A stretch of 48,885 bases of DNA from positions 1-48,885 of the forward strand of contig KE354388.1 of the NCBI GenBank assembly GCA_000415505.1, read 5' to 3'. A model generated the notes under the pieces. The model worked only from the letters and a program-made list of their open reading frames with translations. It was not told the DNA's origin and did not search any database. Shown here piece after piece: positions 40,798 to 48,885 of the stretch. Each line of letters starts with the position of its first letter. Within the stretch, counting starts at the first letter, position 1. The position numbers were made by a program, and so were the translations under genes. Source of the stretch: Streptomyces afghaniensis 772 (GTDB lineage: Bacteria; Actinomycetota; Actinomycetes; Streptomycetales; Streptomycetaceae).

Positions 40798-43700
40798 GTG
40801 CGGGGCTACGAGAGCCAGGAGCGAGAGCCGGCGGCTGACGTCGACCACCTCTCTCGGTTCGAAGCCGAGATGAAGCGGCTGAAGACCGAGCGGGAAAAGG
40901 CGATCCAGCACGCCGAGGACCTCGGCTACCAGGTCGAGGTGCTGCGCGCCAAGCTGCACGAGGCGCGGCGCACCATCATGTCCCGGCCCTCCTTCGAGGG
41001 GGGCGACATCGGCTGGCAGGCCGAGCAGTTGCTGCGCAACGCGCAGATGCAGGCCGACCAGATCCGGGCGGACGCCGACCGCGAGCTGAGCGAGGCCCGG
41101 GCCCAGACCCAGCGGATCCTCCAGGAGCACGCCGAGCAGGCGGCCCGGCTCCAGGCGGAGCTGCACCAGGAGGCGGTGACCCGCCGCCAGCAGCTGGACC
41201 AGGAGCTGGCCGAGCGCCGCCAGACCGTCGAGTCGCACGTCAACGAGAACGTGGCGTGGGCGGAGCAGCTGCGGGCCCGTACCGAGCAGCAGGCCCGCCG
41301 GCTGCTGGACGAGTCCCGCTCCGAGGCCGAGCAGGCCCTGGCCACCGCCCGTGCGGAGGCCGAGCGGCTGACGACCGAGGCCCGGCAGCGGCTCACCAGC
41401 GCCGCCGAGGAGGCCCGGGCCGAGGCCGAGCAGATCCTGCGGCGTGCCCGCACGGACGCCGAGCGGCTGCTCAACGCCGCCTCCACCCAGGCCCAGGAGG
41501 CCACCGACCACGCCGAGCAGCTGCGGACGTCCACCGCCACGGAGTCGGAGTCCGCACGCCGCCAGGCCCAGGAACTGAGCAAGGCCGCCGAGCAGCGGAT
41601 GGCGGAGGCCGAGGAGGCGCTGCGCAAGGCGCAGGCCGAGTCGGAGAAGCTGGTCGCGGAGGCCAAGGAGGCCGCCGCCAAGGCCCTGGCGAGCGCGGAG
41701 TCCGCGAACGAGACGCGGACGCGCACCGCCAAGGAGCAGGTCGCCCGGCTGGTCGAGGAGGCCACGAAGGAGGCCGAGAACACCAAGTCCGAGGCCGAGC
41801 AGCTCGTCGCGGACGCCCGCGCCGAGGCGGAGAAGATCGTCGCGGAGGCCTCCGAGAAGGCCCGTACGCTCACCGCCGAGGAGACGGCGACCCAGCTGTC
41901 CAAGGCGGCCAAGACCGCCGAGGACGTGCTCAACAAGGCGTCGGAGGACGCCAAGAAGACCACCAAGGCCGCGGCCGAGGAGGCCGAGCGGATCCGCAGG
42001 GAGGCCGAGGCCGAGGCGGACCGGCTGCGCGCCGAGGCGCATGACATCGCCGAGCAGCTCAAGGGCGCGGCGAAGGACGACACCAAGGAGTACCGCGCCA
42101 AGACGGTCGAGCTGCAGGAGGAGGCCCGCCGGCTGCGCGGCGAGGCCGAGCAGCTGCGGTCGGACGCGGTCGAAGAGGGCGAGAAGATCCGCGCCGAGGC
42201 CCGCAAGGAGGCCGTGGCGCAGATCGAGGAGGCGGCGAGGTCCGCCGAGGAGCTGCTCGCCAAGGCGAAGGCGGACGCGGACGAGCTGCGTACGACGGCC
42301 CAGACGGACAGCGAGAAGGTCCGCACGGAGGCCATCGAGCGGGCGACGACGCTGCGCCGGCAGGCCGAGGAGACCCTTCAGCGCACCCGGCAGGAGGCCG
42401 AGCGGCACCGCGAGGAGGTCGTCGAGCAGGCCGAGGCCCTCAAGGCGGACGCCGAGCGTGCTGCGCGGGAGCTGCACGAGGAGACCGAGCGCGCCATAGA
42501 GGCCCGCCGCGCCGAGGCCGCCGAGGAGCTGACGCGGCTCCAGACGGAGGCGGAGGAGCGGCTGACGGCGGCCGAGCAGGCGCTGTCCGACGCCCGTGAG
42601 GAGGCCGCGCGGATCCGTCGCGAGGCCGCCGAGGAGAACGAGCGGCTGCGTGCCGAGGCCGCCGAGCGGATCCGTACGCTCCAGCAGCAGGCCGAGGCGG
42701 AGGCCGAACGGCTGCGCGACGAGGCAGCGTCCGACGCGTCGGCCGCGCGTGCCGAGGGCGAGGCCGTCGCCGTGCGTCTGCGGTCGGAGGCCGCGAGCGA
42801 GGCCGAGCGGCTGAAGTCGGAGGCGCAGGAGAGCGCCGACCGGGTGCGCGCGGAGGCGCAGGCCGCCGCCGAGCGGCTGGCCACGGAGGCGTCCGAGACG
42901 CTGGCCGCCGCCCAGGAGGAGGCCAACCGGCGCCGCCGCGAGGCCGAGGAACTCCTCGGCAGTGCCCGGCAGGAGGCCGACCAGGAGCGCGAGCGGGCCC
43001 GCGAGCAGAGCGAGGAGCTGCTGGCCTCGGCGCGCAAGCGCGTGGAGGAGGCGCAGACCGAGGCCGTACGGCTGGTCGAGGAGGCGGACCGGCGGGCCAC
43101 GGAGATGGTGTCGGCGGCCGAGCAGCACGCGCAGCAGGTCCGGGACTCCGTCGCGGGGCTGCACGAGCAGGCGCAGGAGGAGATCGCCGGGCTGCGCAGC
43201 GCCGCCGAGCACGTGGCCGACCGTACGCGGCGGGAGGCGCAGGAGGAGGCGGACCGGGTCCGCTCCGACGCCTACGCCGAGCGGGAGCGGGCGAGCGAGG
43301 ACGCCGGCCGGCTGCGGCGCGAGGCGCACGAGGAGACCGAGGCCGCCAAGGCGCTCGCCGAGCGGACGATGTCCGAGGCGATCGCGGAGGCGGAGCGGAT
43401 CCGTGCGGACGTCGCCGAGCACGCCCAGCGGGTGCGCACGGAGGCGTCGGACGCCATCGCGGAGGCCGAGCAGAGCGCTTCGCGCACCCGGGCGGACGCC
43501 CGCGAGGACGCCAACCGCATCCGCTCGGACGCGGCGACGCAGGCGGACACCCTCATCACCGAGGCCCGGAGCGAGGCGGAGCGGCTCACGACCGAGACGC
43601 TCCAGGAGACCGACCGGCTGCGGATGGAGACGGTCACCGAGGCCGAGCGGGTCCGTACGGAAGCCGTCTCCGAGGCGGAGCGCCTGCGTTCCGAGGCGGC

Positions 43701-44745
43701 CGCCGAGGCCGAGCGCGTGCGGGCCGAGTCGGTCGCCAAGGCCGACCAGCTGGTCGGGGAGGCCACGGACGAGGCGGAGCGGCTGCGGGCCGAGGCCGCC
43801 GAGACGGTCGGTTCGGCTCAGCAGCACGCCGAGCGGGTCCGCGGCGAGGCCGAGCGCGTCAAGGCCGACGCCGAGGCGGAGGCGGAACGGCTCGTCAACT
43901 CCGCGCGCGAGGAGGCCGACCGGACGCTGGACGAGGCCCGCAAGGACGCCAACAAGCGGCGCTCCGAGGCGGCCGAGCAGGTCGACAAGCTCATCACGGA
44001 GACCACGGCGGAGGCCGACAAGCTGCTCACCGAGGCGCAGCAGCAGGCGCACAAGACCACCGCGGAGGCCGAGTCGCAGGCCGACACGATGGTGGGCGCC
44101 GCCCGCAAGGAGGCCGACCGGCTCGTGTCCGAGGCGACGGTCGAGGGCAACTCGCTGGTGGAGAAGGCCCGTACGGACGCGGACGAGCTGCTGGTCGGCG
44201 CGCGCCGGGACGCCACGCAGATCCGGGAGCGGGCCGAGGAGCTGCGCGACCGCATCACGGCGGAGATCGAGGAGCTGCACGAGCGGGCCCGCCGGGAGTC
44301 GGCGGAGGCGATGAAGTCGGCGGGCGACCGCTGCGACGCGCTCGTCAAGGCCGCGGAGGAGCAGCTCGCGAAGGCGCAGGCCAAGGCCAAGGAGATCGTG
44401 TCGGAGGCCAACTCCGAGGCGGGCAAGGTCCGTATCGCCGCGGTGAAGAAGGCCGAGGGGCTGCTCAAGGAGGCCGAGCAGAAGAAGTCCACGCTGGTCC
44501 GGGAGGCCGAGGAGCTCAAGGCCGAGGCGATCCGCGAGGCCAAGCGCACGGTCGAGGAGGGCAAGCGCGAGCTGGAGGTCCTGGTCCGCCGCCGCGAGGA
44601 CATCAACGCCGAGATCTCCCGTGTCCAGGACGTCCTTGAGGCGTTGGAATCCTTCGAGGCCCCGTCCCCGGCCAAGGACAACGGAGTCAAGGCAGGCGCA
44701 ACAGTCGGCGCACCCCGTTCGGGTGGCAAGTCCTCGGATAGCTAG
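40798..44745 (+). CDS. scy: Scy, polarisome coiled-coil scaffold protein
   Basis: About 1,315 residues. Scy assembles with DivIVA and FilP at hyphal tips and branch sites and helps mark new growth points in Streptomyces. A short N-terminal heptad coiled coil (LSRFEAEMKRLKTEREKAIQ) is followed by a very long Ala/Glu/Arg array built from 'EAERLRAEA'-like units; the family is known for a 51-residue-period variant coiled coil. The C-terminus ends in a heptad-like region and a short Gly/Ser/Pro tail. Start: GTG 40798 (VRGYESQERE); TTG 40768 possible. Adjacent filP is the usual neighbour. The antisense frame also stays open because of the repeated codons. Confidence 0.95.
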   Translation: MRGYESQEREPAADVDHLSRFEAEMKRLKTEREKAIQHAEDLGYQVEVLRAKLHEARRTIMSRPSFEGGDIGWQAEQLLRNAQMQADQIRADADRELSEARAQTQRILQEHAEQAARLQAELHQEAVTRRQQLDQELAERRQTVESHVNENVAWAEQLRARTEQQARRLLDESRSEAEQALATARAEAERLTTEARQRLTSAAEEARAEAEQILRRARTDAERLLNAASTQAQEATDHAEQLRTSTATESESARRQAQELSKAAEQRMAEAEEALRKAQAESEKLVAEAKEAAAKALASAESANETRTRTAKEQVARLVEEATKEAENTKSEAEQLVADARAEAEKIVAEASEKARTLTAEETATQLSKAAKTAEDVLNKASEDAKKTTKAAAEEAERIRREAEAEADRLRAEAHDIAEQLKGAAKDDTKEYRAKTVELQEEARRLRGEAEQLRSDAVEEGEKIRAEARKEAVAQIEEAARSAEELLAKAKADADELRTTAQTDSEKVRTEAIERATTLRRQAEETLQRTRQEAERHREEVVEQAEALKADAERAARELHEETERAIEARRAEAAEELTRLQTEAEERLTAAEQALSDAREEAARIRREAAEENERLRAEAAERIRTLQQQAEAEAERLRDEAASDASAARAEGEAVAVRLRSEAASEAERLKSEAQESADRVRAEAQAAAERLATEASETLAAAQEEANRRRREAEELLGSARQEADQERERAREQSEELLASARKRVEEAQTEAVRLVEEADRRATEMVSAAEQHAQQVRDSVAGLHEQAQEEIAGLRSAAEHVADRTRREAQEEADRVRSDAYAERERASEDAGRLRREAHEETEAAKALAERTMSEAIAEAERIRADVAEHAQRVRTEASDAIAEAEQSASRTRADAREDANRIRSDAATQADTLITEARSEAERLTTETLQETDRLRMETVTEAERVRTEAVSEAERLRSEAAAEAERVRAESVAKADQLVGEATDEAERLRAEAAETVGSAQQHAERVRGEAERVKADAEAEAERLVNSAREEADRTLDEARKDANKRRSEAAEQVDKLITETTAEADKLLTEAQQQAHKTTAEAESQADTMVGAARKEADRLVSEATVEGNSLVEKARTDADELLVGARRDATQIRERAEELRDRITAEIEELHERARRESAEAMKSAGDRCDALVKAAEEQLAKAQAKAKEIVSEANSEAGKVRIAAVKKAEGLLKEAEQKKSTLVREAEELKAEAIREAKRTVEEGKRELEVLVRRREDINAEISRVQDVLEALESFEAPSPAKDNGVKAGATVGAPRSGGKSSDS

Positions 44746-44928
44746 CGAACCGGGGCGAAACCGGTGTGTGCTGGAGCCTTTGACCACGTCTTTGGCAAGC
44801 AGTCCTGGGATCAGCCACTCAAAAGGGGTCTCATTTTGCAGACCAAACGCGCATCCGCTCGATGACACACCGTTTCGGCCCCTAGGATTCCACCTATCAC
44901 CTCACCGGTCTCATTCGACAGGAACCCC
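44746..44928. promoter_or_regulatory. scy-filP intergenic region
   Basis: 183 bases. TTGACC at 44779-44784 is a good -35 but no matching -10 follows at 16-18 bases. TAGGAT at 44883-44888 is a possible -10. No hairpin terminator is evident, so read-through from scy is possible in addition to a filP promoter. Confidence 0.3.
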
Positions 44929-45864
44929 ATGAGCGACACTTCCCCCTACGGCTTCGAGCTTGTGCGGCGTGGATACGACCGCGCTCAGGTGGACGAACGT
45001 ATCTCCAAGCTCGTCTCCGACCGTGACAGCGCTCTCGCCCGCATCACCGCTCTGGAAAAGCGCATCGAAGAGCTCCACCTCGAGACGCAGAACGCCCAGG
45101 CCCAGATCAGCGACGCCGAGCCGTCGTACGCGGGTCTCGGTGCGCGCGTGGAGAAGATCCTCCGCCTCGCCGAGGAAGAGGCGAAGGACCTGCGCGAGGA
45201 GGCCCGGCGCGCTGCCGAGCAGCACCGTGAGCTCGCCGAGTCGGCGGCCCAGCAGGTGCGCAACGACGCCGAGTCGTACTCGGCGGAGCGCAAGGCCAAG
45301 GCCGAAGACGAGGGCCTGCGGATCGTCGAGAAGGCCAAGAGTGACGCCGCCCAGCTGCGTGCCGAGGCGCAGAAGGACGCGCAGTCCAAGCGCGAGGAGG
45401 CGGACGCCCTCTTCGAGGAGACTCGTGCCAAGGCCGCGCAGGCCGCCGCCGACTTCGAGACGAACCTCGCCAAGCGCCGCGAGCAGTCCGAGCGCGACCT
45501 GGCGTCCCGTCAGGCCAAGGCCGAGAAGCGCCTGGCCGAGATCGAGCACCGTGCCGAGCAGCTCCGCCTGGAGGCGGAGAAGCTGCGCACGGACGCCGAG
45601 CGCCGCGCCCGCCAGACGGTGGAGACGGCCCAGCGCCAGGCCGAGGACATCGTGGCCGACGCCAACGCCAAGGCCGACCGCATCCGTTCGGAATCCGAGC
45701 GCGAGCTCGCGGCCCTCACCAACCGCCGCGACAGCATCAACGCCCAGCTGACGAACGTCCGCGAGATGCTGGCGACGCTCACGGGCGCCGCGGTGGCCGC
45801 CGCCGGCACGCCGGCCGAGGACGAGCCGATCTCCCGCGGGGTCCCGGCCCAGCAGTCCCGGTAA
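44929..45864 (+). CDS. filP: FilP, filament-forming coiled-coil cytoskeletal protein
   Basis: 311 residues. Forms intermediate-filament-like networks behind growing hyphal tips and gives hyphae stiffness. The N-terminus FELVRRGYDRAQVDERISKL is a DivIVA/FilP-type opening; a short coiled coil to about residue 50 is followed, after a Gly-containing break (EPSYAGLGARVEKIL), by a continuous Ala/Glu/Arg/Lys coiled coil to about 275 and a short disordered tail. ATG 44929 with AGGAA upstream. Shares the Scy coiled-coil style and lies right behind it. Confidence 0.95.
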   Translation: MSDTSPYGFELVRRGYDRAQVDERISKLVSDRDSALARITALEKRIEELHLETQNAQAQISDAEPSYAGLGARVEKILRLAEEEAKDLREEARRAAEQHRELAESAAQQVRNDAESYSAERKAKAEDEGLRIVEKAKSDAAQLRAEAQKDAQSKREEADALFEETRAKAAQAAADFETNLAKRREQSERDLASRQAKAEKRLAEIEHRAEQLRLEAEKLRTDAERRARQTVETAQRQAEDIVADANAKADRIRSESERELAALTNRRDSINAQLTNVREMLATLTGAAVAAAGTPAEDEPISRGVPAQQSR

Positions 45865-45894
45865 CGACCCGGCATACGGAGTCTGAATCTCCGC

Positions 45895-45928
45895 AAAGCC
45901 CTCTGCCGCTCGGGTGGCAGAGGGCTTT
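45895..45928 (+). terminator. Terminator after filP
   Basis: AAAGCCCTCTGCC (45895-45907) pairs perfectly with GGCAGAGGGCTTT (45916-45928), 8-base loop, then GTCCCGTTCT. A classical intrinsic terminator 30 bases after the filP stop. Confidence 0.9.
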
Positions 45929-45949
45929 GTCCCGTTCTAGCGTGGCGGC

Positions 45950-46909
45950 ATGATTGAGCTCGAGGGGCTGACCAAGCGTTACGGCGAGAAGGTGGCGGTC
46001 AACAACCTGTCCTTCACCGTCAGACCGGGCATCGTCACCGGCTTCCTCGGGCCCAACGGCGCGGGCAAGTCCACGACCATGCGGATGATCCTGGGTCTCG
46101 ACCACCCGACCGCCGGCGACGTCCGTATCGACGGCAAGCACTACCAGCAGCTCAAGGACCCGCTGACGTACATCGGCGCCCTGCTGGAGGCCAAGGCCTG
46201 GCACGGCGGGCGCAGCGCCTACAACCATCTGCTGTGCCTCGCGCAGAGCAACGGCATTCCGCGCAGCCGGGTGCGGGAGGTGCTGGAGACGGTCGGGCTG
46301 ACGGCGGTCGCGAAGAAGAAGACCAAGGGCTTCTCGATGGGCATGGGGCAGCGGCTCGGCATCGCGGCCGCGCTGCTCGGCGATCCGCGGATCCTGATGT
46401 TCGACGAGCCGGTCAACGGTCTCGACCCCGAGGGCATCCACTGGATCCGCACCCTGATGAAGTCCCTGGCGGCGCAGGGCCGGACCGTGTTCGTCTCCTC
46501 CCATCTGATGAGCGAGATGGCGCTGACCGCCGACCACCTCGTCGTCATCGGGCAGGGCCGGCTGCTCGCGGACACCTCCATGGCCGACTTCATCGCGCGC
46601 AACTCACGGTCGTACGTCCGGGTGCGCAGCCCGCAGCGGGAGCGGCTGCTCGACGTGCTGCACCAGGCCGGGGTCGTGGCCGTCGAGAGCGGTGACGGCG
46701 TGCTGGAGGTGGACGGCGGCAAGGCCGAGCACGTCGGCGAGCTGGCGGCGCAGCACGGGATCACGCTGCACGAGCTGAGCCCGCAACAGGCGTCGCTGGA
46801 AGAGGCCTTCATGCAGCTGACCGCGGAGTCGGTGGAGTATCACGCACACAGCGAGACGAGCCCCCGGCCCTCAGGGCAGCAGTGGGGCGACGGCTGGAAG
46901 AGGGGCTGA
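45950..46909 (+). CDS. ABC transporter ATP-binding protein (ABC-2 exporter type)
   Basis: 319 residues. Walker A GPNGAGKSTT, signature FSMGMGQRLGIAAAL (an LSGGQ variant common in this group), Walker B ILMFDEPVNGLDPEG, H-loop VFVSSHLMSEM. The C-terminal ~90 residues form the regulatory extension typical of exporters of the BcrA/DrrA-like kind. Partner is the permease two bases downstream. Substrate unknown; a near copy starts at 47827. Confidence 0.94.
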   Translation: MIELEGLTKRYGEKVAVNNLSFTVRPGIVTGFLGPNGAGKSTTMRMILGLDHPTAGDVRIDGKHYQQLKDPLTYIGALLEAKAWHGGRSAYNHLLCLAQSNGIPRSRVREVLETVGLTAVAKKKTKGFSMGMGQRLGIAAALLGDPRILMFDEPVNGLDPEGIHWIRTLMKSLAAQGRTVFVSSHLMSEMALTADHLVVIGQGRLLADTSMADFIARNSRSYVRVRSPQRERLLDVLHQAGVVAVESGDGVLEVDGGKAEHVGELAAQHGITLHELSPQQASLEEAFMQLTAESVEYHAHSETSPRPSGQQWGDGWKRG

Positions 46910-46911
46910 GC

Positions 46912-47681
46912 ATGGCGACGACCCAGGTCGTACGGTCGGAGTGGACGAAGATCCGGTCGGTGGCGTCCACCGTGTGGACACTGTCGCTGGTGGTGGTCGT
47001 GACGGTCGCCCTCGGCATGCTGATCTCGGCCCTGTCCAAGAACGAGTTCGACTCCATGGGCGCGCAGGAGCGGGCGGAGTTCGACCCGACGTTCATCAGT
47101 TTCGCGGGGATGAGCCTCGGGCAGCTCGCGATGATCGTGTTCGGTGTGCTGGTGGTGTCGAACGAGTACAGCACCGGCATGATCCGCACCTCGCTGGCCG
47201 CCGTGCCGCAGCGTGGCTCCTTCCTGTTCAGCAAGATCGCGGTGGCCGGCGGTCTCGCTCTCCTGGTCGGTCTGGTCACCAGCTTCGCCGCCTTCTTCCT
47301 GGGGCAGGCGATGCTCGGCGAGCACCGGGCGGAGATCGGCGACCAGGGAGTGCTGCGGGCGGTGATCGGCGGCGGCCTCTACATGGCCCTCATCGCGATG
47401 TTCTCCATGGGCGTCGCCGCGATGCTGCGCTCGCCGATGCTGTCGCTGGGCATCCTGATGCCGTTCTTCTTCCTGATCTCCAACATCCTGGGCAATGTCG
47501 ACGCGACGAAGAAGGTCGGCAGGTTTCTGCCGACCAGGCCGGCAGCAAGATCATGCAGGTGGTCACGCCCATCGACGACGACACCCCGTACGGGCCGTGG
47601 GGCGGACTGGGGATCATGGGCCTGTGGGTGCTCGCGGCGCTGATCGGCGGGTACGTGCTGCTGAAGAAGCGCGATGCCTAG
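46912..47681 (+). pseudogene. ABC-2 permease with a one-base frameshift
   Basis: Reads as a membrane permease in frame from ATG 46912 (MATTQVVRSEWTKIRSV) through about 206 codons to KKVGRFLP, then jumps frame. The rest (DQAGSKIMQVVTPIDDDTPY, then a final helix LWVLAALIGGYVLLKKRDA) is in another frame and ends at TAG 47679-47681. Adding one base near 47532 (CCG-GAC) restores a ~256-residue protein. As read, the first frame ends at 47643 with an unrelated tail and lacks the last helix. Either a true mutation or a sequencing error in a G/C stretch. Confidence 0.78.
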
Positions 47682-47684
47682 AAA

Positions 47685-47715
47685 GGCGCGCCCCGGGGGG
47701 CTGCCGGGGCGCGCC
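47685..47715 (+). terminator. Terminator after the ABC-2 permease
   Basis: GGCGCGCCCCGG (47685-47696) pairs perfectly with CCGGGGCGCGCC (47704-47715), 7-base loop, four bases after the permease stop. The region 47716-47826 that follows is AT-richer and should hold the promoter of the next gene. Confidence 0.82.
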
Positions 47716-47826
47716 GTGCTTCTCCCTTTACTTTCATTTGGGCGGAACCGTCAGCGCCTCGATATCCTCCTAACCCTTACGGGGGCGTGTGCCCCGCTGT
47801 CCTGAACCTTGCGATGGGTGCGGAGC

Positions 47827-48885
47827 ATGATCGAAGCAGTCGGCCTGACGAAGCGCTACGGCGACAAGACCGCTGTGTACAACCTTTCCTTCCAGGTGCG
47901 GCCGGGGGCCGTCACGGGCTTCCTCGGACCGAACGGCTCGGGCAAGTCGACGACGATGCGGATGATCCTCGGCCTGGACAACCCGACGGCCGGGCACGTG
48001 ACGATCGGCGGTTACCCGTATCGCAAGCTGCCCAACGCCCCCCGTCAGGTCGGTGCCCTGCTGGACGCCAAGGCCGTGCACGGCGGCCGGGCCGCCCGCA
48101 ACCACCTGCTGTGCCTGGCCCAGCTGTCGGGCATCCCGGCCAAACGGGTGGACGAGGTGCTCGGGGTCGTGGGCCTCCAGGACGTGGCCAGGAAGCGGTC
48201 CAAGGGCTTCTCCCTCGGCATGGGACAGCGGCTGGGCATCGCCGCCGCGCTGCTCGGCGACCCGCAGGTGCTGCTGTTCGACGAGCCGGTCAACGGCCTC
48301 GACCCCGAGGGCATCCTCTGGGTGCGCAACCTGATGAAGGCACTCGCCGCGGAGGGCCGTACGGTCTTCGTCTCCTCCCATCTGATGAGCGAGATGGCGC
48401 TGACCGCCGACCATCTCATCGTCATCGGGCGCGGGCAGCTCCTGGCGGACATGAGTGTCACGGCCTTCATCTCCGCGAACTCCGCGGACTTCGCACGCGT
48501 CCGGACGCCGGACACCGAGCCGCAGCAGCGCGAGAAGCTGTCGGCCGCGCTCACCGAGTCGGGCGGGCACGTGCTGCCCGAGCAGGACGGCGCACTGCGC
48601 GTGACCGGGCTGCCGCTCCCCCGCATCAGCGACATCGCGCACGACCACGACGTACGGCTGTGGGAGCTGTCGCCGCACCAGGCCTCGCTGGAGGAGGCGT
48701 ACATGCGGATGACGCAGGGCGCCGTCGACTACCGCTCGACCATCGACCAGAAGGAAGGCCTCCAGCAGCCGCTGCCGCCCGGGGCACAGCCCCCGATGCC
48801 GGTGCCCGGCCAGGGCCAGCCCGACTGGTACGCCCCGCCGCCGCCCCAGCAGGGCGGACACCCGTTCGCCATGCCGCCGCAGGGG
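47827..48885 (+). CDS. ABC transporter ATP-binding protein, paralogue (truncated by the window)
   Basis: 353 codons visible, running off the right edge. Same build as 45950-46909: Walker A GPNGSGKSTT, signature FSLGMGQRLG, Walker B VLLFDEPVNGLDPEG, SSHLMSEM. It has an additional C-terminal extension rich in Pro/Gln/Gly (LPPGAQPPMPVPGQGQ and on), still open at the edge. This tail is absent from the first copy and might be a docking or disordered segment. The permease expected behind it is outside the window. ATG 47827. Confidence 0.92.
   Translation, partial: MIEAVGLTKRYGDKTAVYNLSFQVRPGAVTGFLGPNGSGKSTTMRMILGLDNPTAGHVTIGGYPYRKLPNAPRQVGALLDAKAVHGGRAARNHLLCLAQLSGIPAKRVDEVLGVVGLQDVARKRSKGFSLGMGQRLGIAAALLGDPQVLLFDEPVNGLDPEGILWVRNLMKALAAEGRTVFVSSHLMSEMALTADHLIVIGRGQLLADMSVTAFISANSADFARVRTPDTEPQQREKLSAALTESGGHVLPEQDGALRVTGLPLPRISDIAHDHDVRLWELSPHQASLEEAYMRMTQGAVDYRSTIDQKEGLQQPLPPGAQPPMPVPGQGQPDWYAPPPPQQGGHPFAMPPQG

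Noticed and set aside
41000-44700. Repeated short DNA units that might suggest a CRISPR or tandem repeat array
   Set aside because: They are degenerate codon repeats of the Scy coiled coil with no uniform repeat and spacer pattern. No CRISPR array or cas gene was seen anywhere.
40198-44868. 1,556-codon open frame on the minus strand across scy
   Set aside because: It is the antisense of the Scy coiled coil; its Leu/Gly/Arg-rich product reflects reversed GAG/GCC codons, and it overlaps mce as well.

Overview
This is a high-GC actinobacterial window, almost certainly Streptomyces. The evidence is third-position GC bias, GTG and TTG starts, GTGA/ATGA stop-start overlaps, several apparently leaderless starts, and the filament-forming coiled-coil genes scy and filP side by side. 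From memory, the backbone order (pfkA/pta/ackA/pyk, DUF6230 operon, thioredoxin, TetR, icmA, DUF3817, MarR, thiamine-binding protein, DUF3817, AIM24 trio, MarR, two-component pair, meaB, thiolase, epimerase, scy, filP, ABC exporter) resembles the S. coelicolor SCO5394-SCO5426 neighbourhood. I could not check that alignment.

Layout. 1-1.0 kb: end of a CUT1-type sugar ABC transporter (two permeases). 1.0-1.3 kb: a ~300 bp intergenic repeat whose second copy is at 37.4-37.8 kb. 1.3-5.0 kb: glucarate dehydratase and a GntP permease, divergent from an IclR regulator. 5.0-6.4 kb: a PPOX-family flavin/F420 enzyme and an XRE regulator. 6.4-12.5 kb: central carbon metabolism, with pfkA divergent from pta-ackA and then pyk. 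12.6-15.3 kb: a secreted/membrane operon (DUF6230, DUF6114, Ser/Pro-rich protein) behind a 620 bp leader rich in palindromes. 15.9-20.9 kb: thioredoxin-TPR protein, TetR, a small protein with a RHIM-like amyloid motif, isobutyryl-CoA mutase large subunit, DUF3817, MarR.

20.9-30.8 kb is the accessory island: a type II polyketide synthase locus of the spore-pigment (whiE/cur/sch) kind. One minus-strand operon carries a SchA/CurD-like protein, cupin, KS-alpha, CLF, ACP, aromatase/cyclase and TcmI-type cyclase. It converges on a plus-strand pair (FAD hydroxylase, amidohydrolase), which is divergent from a cytochrome P450 plus a small ABM-like protein. No ketoreductase, SARP regulator, transporter or resistance gene is seen. 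The arrangement, the extra P450 and amidohydrolase, a lysine in the P450 oxygen-activation motif, and a Glu in place of the usual CLF Gln make this the most interesting region.

31.0-37.4 kb: MTH1187-type thiamine-binding protein, DUF3817, three tandem AIM24 proteins, MarR, and a sensor kinase/response regulator pair divergent from a very acidic PepSY protein. 37.8-40.6 kb: propionate/acyl-CoA metabolism (MeaB, thiolase, methylmalonyl-CoA epimerase). 40.8-45.9 kb: polarity and cytoskeleton genes scy and filP. 45.9-48.9 kb: an ABC-2 exporter whose permease carries an apparent one-base frameshift, followed by a second, truncated paralogous ATPase.

How they connect: icmA, meaB, the thiolase and the epimerase all handle branched or methyl-branched acyl-CoAs, which can supply polyketide precursors. 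pta/ackA/pyk/pfkA set acetyl-CoA flux. These links are inference from gene content only.
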